From Candidatus Aminicenantota bacterium (GTDB lineage: Bacteria; Acidobacteriota; Aminicenantia; Aminicenantales; JAFGBC01), in assembly GCA_016933355.1 (NCBI GenBank), contig JAFGBC010000057.1:1-5843 (forward strand): 5,843 nt of DNA. Direction: 5' to 3'. The position numbers and the translations under genes were made by a program. The notes beneath the pieces were generated by a model. It searched no databases and was not told the origin of the DNA. It saw only the letters and a list, made by a program, of their open reading frames with translations. Numbering within the stretch: the stretch's first letter is position 1; each line of letters starts with the position of its first letter. This document shows positions 1-5,121 of the stretch, in pieces.

Positions 1-744
1 CCCAGCGGCGGCGCCGGCGTCTTGCTCGACCTCGGCGTCTTCCGGGCGCGCGGCTTCCGCGGCGCGGCCGTCCTAACCGGTCTGACCGTCCAGAACACGC
101 GGGGCGTCCTCGCCGTCCGGCCCCTCCCCGCCCGCTTCGTCCTGTCCCAGTACCGGGCGCTGGCCGAAGACGTCCGCATCGCCGGCGTCAAGGTCGGGAT
201 GCTGGCGACGGCGGCCAACGTCAAGGCCGCGGCCCGGATCCTGGACCAAGTAGCCGGCCGTCCCCGCGTCGTCGACCCCGTCTTGCGCTCCAGTTCCGGA
301 GCGCCCCTCCTGTCCTCCGCCGCCTTGGCCGGGTATCTGCGCGCGTTTCGCGGCCGCCTGTCCGTGCTCACCCCGAACATCGACGAAGCGGCGCGCCTGG
401 CCGGCGTCAGGATCGCCTCGGTCGAAGACATGGCGGAGGCCGCCCGCCGGCTGTCCGATGCCCTGAGCGCGCCCTGCCTGGTCAAGGGCGGACATCTCGA
501 CGGCGATCCCGTCGACGTCCTGTTCGACGGCGCCCGGACGCGCCTCTACCCCTCGCGCCGCCTGGCCGGACGCGTCCACGGCACGGGCTGCTATTTCTCC
601 TCCGTCCTGCTCGCCGAGCTGGCGGCCGGCGCGCCGCTGGACGCCGCCTGCGGCCGGGCCGCGCGGCTGACCCGAGGCGCGATCCGGGACGCCCGGCCGG
701 TCGGGCGCGGACGTCTTCTGCTCGACGCCGGTCGGTCAGGATGA
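1..744 (+). CDS. thiD: ThiD-type hydroxymethylpyrimidine (phosphate) kinase, 5' end missing
   Basis: This is a ribokinase-like kinase expected to phosphorylate HMP and HMP-phosphate to HMP-PP for thiamine synthesis, in the cytoplasm. The frame is open from base 1 and starts with PSGGAG, the glycine-rich motif that follows 'GSD' near the N-terminus of ThiD, so only about 10-15 residues are missing. The TTG at 22 is therefore internal and not the true start. Of 247 visible residues, recognisable ThiD landmarks are GLTVQNT (about 27-33), VDPV (about 91-94), TPN (124-126), KGGH (162-165) and the catalytic/anion-hole motif HGTGC (193-197). The usual 'DPVMxxKSG' stretch reads DPVLRSSSG, so its lysine is replaced. 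The length suits a stand-alone kinase with no fused ThiE or TenA domain. It ends 24 bp from a convergent gene. Some ThiD relatives act as pyridoxal kinases, which cannot be excluded. The family call is secure; exact substrate is inferred. Confidence 0.92.
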   Translation, partial: PSGGAGVLLDLGVFRARGFRGAAVLTGLTVQNTRGVLAVRPLPARFVLSQYRALAEDVRIAGVKVGMLATAANVKAAARILDQVAGRPRVVDPVLRSSSGAPLLSSAALAGYLRAFRGRLSVLTPNIDEAARLAGVRIASVEDMAEAARRLSDALSAPCLVKGGHLDGDPVDVLFDGARTRLYPSRRLAGRVHGTGCYFSSVLLAELAAGAPLDAACGRAARLTRGAIRDARPVGRGRLLLDAGRSG

Positions 745-768
745 CGGCCGGGCCCGGAAGGGTTCGGC

Positions 769-1779
769 TCAGGGACGCGATTCGGAAACGACCTGGTCCG
801 CCTTGCGAAGGATGTCGGGCGAGAAGACGAGCCCCTGGCGCTCGGCCGCCTTGACGTTGAGGAAGAGCTTGACGCTCTCCATCGACTGAAAGGGGATGCG
901 GCCGGGGCTCTCGCCGGCCTTGACGCGCAGGACGATCCGGCCCGCTTTGTAGCCCATGTCCGTGAAGTTGAACCCCATCGCCGCGCAGGCGCCCAGTCCG
1001 GTCGAAAGGACGAACCCGCCGAAGAGGGGAAGGCGGGCTTCGTCGGCGGCCCTGCCCAGGACGGCGAAGGACGAGTTGAGCGTGTTGTCGGAGATCGGAA
1101 AGAGGGCGTCGACTTTCCGGTTGAGGACGCGCTGGACCGCCGTCGGTATTTCTCCGGCGTTGGTCACCGGGACGCTCTCCAGGTCGAGGGCGGCGGCGGC
1201 GGCGGCTTCGCGCGCGAGCTCTAAATAGTATTCGGAGTTGATCTCGGACGGCGTCCAGAGCGTCCCGACCCGCCGCGCCCGGGGCAGGACCTCGCGGATG
1301 AACGCGATCATCTGCCGGACCGGACCGGTCGAGACGACGCCGGTGACATGACTCAGATGATCGGTCGGCGTCCGCCCCGCCCCGAGAATATAGGGGTTGG
1401 CGACCGACGCGAAGACGAGCGGCGTCGTCGTCGGCAGGGCGATCAAGGCGGCCTGAAGGCATTGGGTCGAGAGCGGGACGACGAGGTCGTAGCGGGCCGC
1501 CGCGAACTCCTGCGCGATCCGTTGGGCCGAGGCCACGTCGCCCCCCGCCGACCGGACATCGAGCCGGACGTTAACGCCGTCCTTGAGCCCGGCCTCGTCG
1601 AGCGCGCGCAGGAGTCCGGTCCGGACTTCCGTGAGGGTCGGCGCATCCGTGTACTGGAAGATGCCGATGGCGTAGAGGGGCTGTCCGTCCGGGAGGGGCG
1701 GCGGAGGCTCCGCCCGACGGCAGGCGGCCAGGGCCGCCAGGGCCGTCGTCAGGACGGGGAGAATTCTGCCTGGGTTCAT
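769..1779 (-). CDS. ABC transporter substrate-binding lipoprotein (TrpX-like, COG2984/ABC_sub_bind family)
   Basis: The 336-residue protein is a periplasm-facing, membrane-anchored solute receptor. Its N-terminus is a lipoprotein signal peptide: a short charged start (MNPGR), a hydrophobic core at 6-19 and a lipobox LAAC with lipidated Cys20. A proline-rich linker (25-30) follows, then a two-lobed type I periplasmic-binding fold. Family-like stretches are YAIGIFQYTDAP (36-47), AGGDVASAQRIAQEF (78-92), LVFASVANP (121-129), VTGVVSTGPV (145-154), VDALFPISDNT (223-233) and GFNFTDMGYKAG (269-280). Relatives bind tryptophan, tyrosine or other small ligands, but ligand cannot be read here. Partner permease and ATPase genes are absent from the window: the gene upstream on the same strand is a dehydratase and the downstream gene is convergent. 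The ATG at 1779 is chosen because it places the signal peptide correctly, although no Shine-Dalgarno site lies at normal distance (GGAG is about 16 nt away). Family certain, ligand unknown. Confidence 0.88.
   Translation of the reverse strand: MNPGRILPVLTTALAALAACRRAEPPPPLPDGQPLYAIGIFQYTDAPTLTEVRTGLLRALDEAGLKDGVNVRLDVRSAGGDVASAQRIAQEFAAARYDLVVPLSTQCLQAALIALPTTTPLVFASVANPYILGAGRTPTDHLSHVTGVVSTGPVRQMIAFIREVLPRARRVGTLWTPSEINSEYYLELAREAAAAAALDLESVPVTNAGEIPTAVQRVLNRKVDALFPISDNTLNSSFAVLGRAADEARLPLFGGFVLSTGLGACAAMGFNFTDMGYKAGRIVLRVKAGESPGRIPFQSMESVKLFLNVKAAERQGLVFSPDILRKADQVVSESRP
1189..1206. repeat. (GGC)6 trinucleotide run inside the substrate-binding protein gene
   Basis: Six perfect GGC units on the + strand read as six GCC alanine codons on the - strand and encode the alanine run at residues 192-197 of the lipoprotein. 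It sits in a predicted helix after the first lobe. It is a simple sequence tract that could vary in length by slippage in steps of one residue without shifting frame; no wider significance is apparent. Confidence 0.7.
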
Positions 1780-1799
1780 GTTCGCGCCGCGCCGTCTCC

Positions 1800-1828
1800 A
1801 TCATAAGTAAAACCGCGTCCGGGGGCAA
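1800..1828 (-). promoter_or_regulatory. possible sigma70-type promoter for the substrate-binding protein gene
   Basis: On the - strand, TTGCCC (1828-1823) is separated by exactly 17 nt from TATGAT (1805-1800). These match the -35 box at 4 of 6 and the -10 box at 5 of 6 bases. Transcription would start near 1793 and give a leader of about 14 nt without a Shine-Dalgarno site, which is a weakness of the call. The 65-bp gap (1780-1844) between the dehydratase stop and this gene is the only place for a promoter of its own; otherwise the gene would be read through from the dehydratase. Confidence 0.35.
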
Positions 1829-1844
1829 TCTCTTTCGGCGCCGC

Positions 1845-2795
1845 TCAGGTCGCGGGGACGGCCGGCCGCCCGGCCGTGTTCCCGCCGCTGACGATGAGCG
1901 CGACCGGACCGGACCCGAAGCGGTCGGGCGCGGCCCGCAGGCCGGCCAGGGCCAGCGCGCCGGCCGGCTCGACCGGTCCGCGGCCGAGGCCGTCGAGGAG
2001 GACGACCGCCTCGCGCAGGGCGTCTTCGCCCACCGCGATCCAGTCGTCGACGAGCGACCGGCACAGGTCGAACGTGATCGATCCCGGCTCGATCCCGCCC
2101 GCCACCGCGTCGGCCGCGCTGGGGCCCTCCGGAAAGGAGACGATCCGGCCGGCCCGGACGGACGCCGCCATGAAGGCCGACGCGGCGGGCTCGACGCCGT
2201 GGATGCGGACGCCCGGCCGGACCGCCTTGAGAAAGCCGGCGATGCCGGCCGCCAAGCCGCCGCCCCCGACCGGGACGACGACGTGGGCCAGGGCCGGAGC
2301 GTCGGCCGCGATCTCGAGGCCGATCGTCCCCTGGCCGAAGACGACGTCGGGGTCGTTGTAGGGCGAGACGAAGATCCCGCCCGTCGCGGCGGCCCAGCGC
2401 CGGGCCAGGATTTCGGACTCCTCGCAGCTCGCCCCGCGCCGCTCGAGGAGGGCGGGAAAACCCCGCAGCCGGGCGAGCTTGTGCGGAGCGACCGTCGCGG
2501 GAAGAAAGAGGACGAGTCGGCGCGATTCCCTCTCCGACGCCCAAGCCATGGCCAAGCCGTGGTTTCCGGTCGAGGCCGAGACGAGAACGGCGTCGGGCGG
2601 CGCGTCGCGAAGCGAGCGGATCTTGTTCAGGGCGCCGCGGATCTTGAACGAGCCCGTCCGCTGCCGGCTCTCCCATTTGATCAAGACGTCGCGTCCGGCC
2701 CGGCGGCTCAGCCCGGGCTCCGGCGCGAGCTCGGTCCTCAGGATGTCGTCCTTGATGCGATCGTAGGCGCTCTCGACGCCGGCTCGGAAGTCCAT
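1845..2795 (-). CDS. Threonine/serine dehydratase-family PLP enzyme (fold type II)
   Basis: This is a cytoplasmic PLP-dependent lyase that probably deaminates L-threonine or L-serine to the 2-oxo acid and ammonia. The 316-residue protein has the fold-type II landmarks in order: RTGSFKIRGALNK (47-59) with the Schiff-base lysine Lys51, STGNHG (75-80), GQGTIGLE (154-161), the phosphate-binding GGGG loop (177-180), EPAGA (276-280) and SGGN (303-306). It stops after the catalytic domain, so it has no C-terminal ACT regulatory domain. This resembles catabolic threonine deaminases, serine racemases and EutB-like dehydratases rather than biosynthetic IlvA. The usual 'TPL' substrate-side motif near the N-terminus reads TEL (21-23). 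The ATG at 2795 is preferred over an in-frame ATG at 2894 because GAGGAGG lies five bases before it and the upstream extension is not family-like. It is divergent from the DUF72 gene. Exact substrate is uncertain. Confidence 0.88.
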   Translation of the reverse strand: MDFRAGVESAYDRIKDDILRTELAPEPGLSRRAGRDVLIKWESRQRTGSFKIRGALNKIRSLRDAPPDAVLVSASTGNHGLAMAWASERESRRLVLFLPATVAPHKLARLRGFPALLERRGASCEESEILARRWAAATGGIFVSPYNDPDVVFGQGTIGLEIAADAPALAHVVVPVGGGGLAAGIAGFLKAVRPGVRIHGVEPAASAFMAASVRAGRIVSFPEGPSAADAVAGGIEPGSITFDLCRSLVDDWIAVGEDALREAVVLLDGLGRGPVEPAGALALAGLRAAPDRFGSGPVALIVSGGNTAGRPAVPAT

Positions 2796-2800
2796 CGCGT

Positions 2801-2807
2801 CCTCCTC
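2801..2807 (-). promoter_or_regulatory. Shine-Dalgarno site deciding the dehydratase start
   Basis: GAGGAGG on the - strand ends five bases before the ATG at 2795. This near-perfect anti-16S match fixes the start there and argues against the longer open frame that begins at 2894, which has no comparable site. Confidence 0.8.
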
Positions 2808-2832
2808 AAACCGCGGCCATCGTCCCCCCGGG

Positions 2833-2838
2833 ATTGTA
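2833..2838 (-). promoter_or_regulatory. possible -10 element for the dehydratase gene
   Basis: TACAAT on the - strand (5 of 6 to the -10 consensus) would start transcription near 2826, leaving a leader of about 30 nt that contains the GAGGAGG site. No convincing -35 hexamer lies at 16-18 nt, so the call rests on one box and its sensible placement. Confidence 0.3.
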
Positions 2839-2878
2839 CAGCGTTTCTTCTTTCGCATATACCCCGGACCTTCGTTTT

Positions 2879-2887
2879 TGATACAAT
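2879..2887 (+). promoter_or_regulatory. extended -10 promoter element for the DUF72 gene
   Basis: TGATACAAT is an extended -10 element: TGn followed by TACAAT (5 of 6 bases). Such elements can work without a good -35 box, and none is seen here. The predicted start point, about 2894, lies only two or three bases before the ATG at 2897, so the mRNA would be leaderless or nearly so. The AGGA at 2888-2891 would then lie outside the transcript. If the real promoter is further upstream, this AGGA is a weak ribosome binding site instead. Confidence 0.45.
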
Positions 2888-2896
2888 AGGACATCG

Positions 2897-3802
2897 ATGG
2901 CCAGGTATTTCGTCGGCACGGCCGGCTGGAGCTATGAGGACTGGGAGGGCGTTGTCTACCCCCCGTCCAAAGGACGAGGCTTCCACCCGCTCGCCTTCCT
3001 GGCCGCCTACATCGATATCGTCGAGGTCAACAGCACGTTCTACCGTCCGCCCTCGGCCGCCCTGAGCCTGGCCTGGGTCAAGAAGCTCGCGCCGTTCCCC
3101 GATTTCCTGCTGGCCGTCAAGCTTCACCGCGTCTTCAGCCACGAGCGCGGAGAGTCCGGCCCGCGGGACGTCGACGACTTCAAGCGCGGGATCGCGCCCC
3201 TCGTGGCCGCCCGCCGGCTGGCCGCCCTCCTCCTCCAGTTTCCCTGGTCCTTCCGCCGGACCCAGGCCAACGAAGACTATCTGGCGGCCGTGCTCGCCGC
3301 CTTTTCCGATTATCCCTTGGCCGTCGAGGTCCGCCACGCCTCGTGGCAGGAGCCCGCCTTCTACGACCTCCTGCGCGACCGAGGAGCGGCCGTCTGTAAC
3401 ATCGACCAGCCGCTCTTCGCCGACTCGATCCCGCCCGGCGCCGTGGCCACGACGCCCGCATTCGCCTACGTTCGCCTCCACGGCCGGAACGTCAAAGACT
3501 GGTTCCGCAAAGACGCCGGCCGCGACGACCGTTACAACTACCTCTACGGCAGAGACGAGCTCGCGGACTGGATCGAACGCATCAAGGCCCTGGGCCGGGC
3601 CAGCGGCCGCGTCTTCGTCATCACCAACAACCACTACCGGGGCCAGGCCATGGCCAACGCGCTCCAGATCAAGAACATGATCAGCGGGGACACGCTCGAC
3701 ATCCCCGCCCTCCTCCTCGAGACCTACCCGGTCCTCAAGGAGATCGTCAAAAAGATCCGTGACGGACAGTTCGACCTCTTCGACGAGAAGTCCCGCCCAT
3801 GA
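2897..3802 (+). CDS. DUF72 (YecE-like) domain protein
   Basis: This 301-residue protein is a full-length DUF72 member, a family with a TIM-barrel fold and no settled biochemical role. Family motifs in order are GTAGWSYEDW (7-16), VEVNSTFYR (42-50), LLLQFPWSF (111-119), VEVRHASW (143-150), YVRLHGRN (191-198), YNYLYGRDEL (213-222) and NNHYRGQAMANA (244-255). A Thermotoga member of known structure has been predicted by structural comparison to bind DNA in the manner of endonuclease IV; this is a prediction only. No signal peptide or membrane segment is seen, so it should be cytoplasmic. The tail carries QFDLF at 291-295, six residues before the end, resembling a bacterial sliding-clamp-binding pentapeptide. 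It is divergent from the dehydratase and 60 bp upstream of lysA on the same strand, so read-through into lysA is possible. The ATG at 2897 is the only suitable start. Confidence 0.9.
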   Translation: MARYFVGTAGWSYEDWEGVVYPPSKGRGFHPLAFLAAYIDIVEVNSTFYRPPSAALSLAWVKKLAPFPDFLLAVKLHRVFSHERGESGPRDVDDFKRGIAPLVAARRLAALLLQFPWSFRRTQANEDYLAAVLAAFSDYPLAVEVRHASWQEPAFYDLLRDRGAAVCNIDQPLFADSIPPGAVATTPAFAYVRLHGRNVKDWFRKDAGRDDRYNYLYGRDELADWIERIKALGRASGRVFVITNNHYRGQAMANALQIKNMISGDTLDIPALLLETYPVLKEIVKKIRDGQFDLFDEKSRP

Positions 3803-3862
3803 ATTCATTTTTTTATCATATCCCTCATTTCATACGTTCCATTCATAAGGAGATCATACACG
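3803..3862 (+). other. AT-rich intergenic island between the DUF72 gene and lysA
   Basis: This 60-bp spacer is about 32% G+C (19 of 60 bases counted), against roughly 70% on either side. It contains a seven-T run, three TTCAT pentamers counting one that overlaps the left edge (3804-3808, 3829-3833, 3842-3846) and a TATCAT hexamer (3814-3819) that could be a -10 box but lacks a -35 partner. A 10-bp perfect palindrome, ATGAATTCAT, overlaps the upstream stop codon at 3799-3808. Such AT-rich spacers in GC-rich genomes usually hold a promoter or keep the ribosome site unstructured. It is too short for a lysine riboswitch, and no hairpin terminator is evident. Confidence 0.5.
3847..3852 (+). promoter_or_regulatory. 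Shine-Dalgarno site of lysA
   Basis: AAGGAG lies ten bases before the ATG at 3863, slightly longer than the usual spacing but the only good match. It supports that start and lies in an AT-rich, probably unstructured, leader. Confidence 0.75.
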
Positions 3863-5107
3863 ATGTGGTGGGCCAACGACTTCCTGCAAGTCGAGCGCAA
3901 CGCGCTCCTGATCGCCGGCCGCCGGGCGACGGCGATCGCCGAGCGGCACGGGACGCCGCTCTACGTCTACGGCCGGTCGCGGATCCTCGCGAACTACAAA
4001 ACGATCCGCGGCCTGCTCGCTGAAGCCGGGCCGGGCCTCGAGTCCCGCGTCTCCTACGCGGCGAAAGCCAACTCGCACCCGCGCATCCTGCGCCTGCTCG
4101 AGGGGAAGGGAGCCTGGCTGGACGCCGTCTCGCCGGCCGAGGTCCGGGCCGCCCTCGAGGCCGGATTCCCGGCCGGCCGAATCCTGTACACGGGCACCAG
4201 CGTCTCCGAAGAGGATCTCAAAGCCGTCTTCGGGCACGAGGGCCTCACGGTCAACATCGATGCCCTGGAGCAGATCGAGCTGATGAAAGAGGTCCGCGAC
4301 CGCTGGTTCCCCAAGCGGCGCATCCGCGTTTCGGTTCGTTGGAATCCCGGCGTCGGCCGCGGCTTCACGCCGCGGGCCGTGACCGCGGGCGCCCGCGCCG
4401 CCGACGGAACGCCGGTCAAATTCGGCGTCGAGGACGCGAAGGTCGTGCGGGCCTTCCGGCAAGCCGTCCGTTCCGGCTTCGTCCCGGTCGGCCTTCACCA
4501 GCACCTCGGCTCGGGCTGGGTCAAAGAAGACTTCCCCGCCGTCAAGGAGGCGGTCCGCCGCATGGTCGCCAAGGCGGCCGCGCTCGAGCGGGGCGGGCTG
4601 CGCCTCGAGTTCCTGGACTTCGGGGGCGGCTTCGGCCCGCGCTTTCACCGGACCCAAGGCCTGTTCCCGACCGACGCCTACGTCCGCCACATCCTGCGGA
4701 GCGTCGCCCTGGCCCGCCTCTCGATCCGGGCCGTCGCCGTGGAGCCGGGCAAAGCGCTGGTCGCCGACGCCGGCGTCCTGCTCCTCCGCGTCGTCTACGT
4801 CAAGCGGAGCTACGGGAACATCATCGCCTGCGTCAATGCCGGCACGTTCAACTCGGTGCCGCGTCCCGCCGTCTACGACCAGGCTCATCACGAGATCATC
4901 AACGCCTCCCGCGTCGCGAGCGCGGCGTCGGTCCGGGTCACCATCGCCGGGCATCTTTGCGAGACGGGCGACGTCTTCGGCAAGGATCGGCCTCTGCCGA
5001 TGCCGCGGCGGGGCGACATCCTGGCCGTCCTCCACGCGGGCGGCTACTCGCGGTCCATGGCCTCCCATTACAACTCGCGGCCCATTCCCAAGGAGATCGT
5101 CGTCTAG
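3863..5107 (+). CDS. lysA: Diaminopimelate decarboxylase-family enzyme
   Basis: This 414-residue protein is a PLP-dependent fold-type III decarboxylase, expected to convert meso-diaminopimelate to L-lysine and CO2 in the last step of lysine biosynthesis. The N-terminal alanine-racemase-like barrel has TPLYVY (31-36), the PLP lysine in YAAKAN (Lys68), HLGSG (214-218), the phosphate-loop GGGFG (254-258) and EPGK (294-297). The C-terminal beta domain has CETGD (366-370), with the catalytic cysteine donated across the dimer, then GGYSRSM (393-399) and YNSRP (403-407). Length is normal for LysA. Two positions differ from the commonest form: HxGSQ reads HLGSG, and EPGR reads EPGK. These could reflect altered cofactor contacts or a related substrate such as a D- or L-diamino acid. 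The start is set by AAGGAG ten bases upstream. It ends 14 bp from the convergent dnaE-like gene. No other lysine-pathway gene is nearby. Confidence 0.87.
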   Translation: MWWANDFLQVERNALLIAGRRATAIAERHGTPLYVYGRSRILANYKTIRGLLAEAGPGLESRVSYAAKANSHPRILRLLEGKGAWLDAVSPAEVRAALEAGFPAGRILYTGTSVSEEDLKAVFGHEGLTVNIDALEQIELMKEVRDRWFPKRRIRVSVRWNPGVGRGFTPRAVTAGARAADGTPVKFGVEDAKVVRAFRQAVRSGFVPVGLHQHLGSGWVKEDFPAVKEAVRRMVAKAAALERGGLRLEFLDFGGGFGPRFHRTQGLFPTDAYVRHILRSVALARLSIRAVAVEPGKALVADAGVLLLRVVYVKRSYGNIIACVNAGTFNSVPRPAVYDQAHHEIINASRVASAASVRVTIAGHLCETGDVFGKDRPLPMPRRGDILAVLHAGGYSRSMASHYNSRPIPKEIVV

Positions 5108-5121
5108 GCTCCCGCGGAGGC

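Noticed and set aside
745..768. CCGGGCCCGG palindrome (748-757) between convergent thiD and the lipoprotein gene
   Set aside because: It is a 10-bp GC-only inverted repeat with no loop and no T tract, which is easily expected by chance at this base composition.
482..1462. 326-residue - strand open frame across the thiD end and the substrate-binding gene
   Set aside because: It is an alternative frame of the real lipoprotein gene, with an Arg/Pro-rich translation and no recognisable motif.
1801..2676. 291-residue - strand open frame within the dehydratase gene
   Set aside because: It is a frame-shifted reading of the dehydratase; the true frame carries all PLP motifs and a strong ribosome site.
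2738..3808. 356-residue open frame antisense to the DUF72 gene
   Set aside because: It spans two real genes and their promoter region on the other strand, and its composition is typical of GC-biased shadow frames.
3803..3862. Lysine riboswitch upstream of lysA
   Set aside because: The spacer is 60 nt, far too short for an L-box of about 170 nt, and no matching stems are seen.
3799..4023. 74-codon frame starting at the DUF72 stop codon
   Set aside because: After about 20 residues it runs out of frame through lysA, becoming Arg/Pro-rich. It has no ribosome site of its own. A short leader role is mentioned as a finding but not called as a gene.
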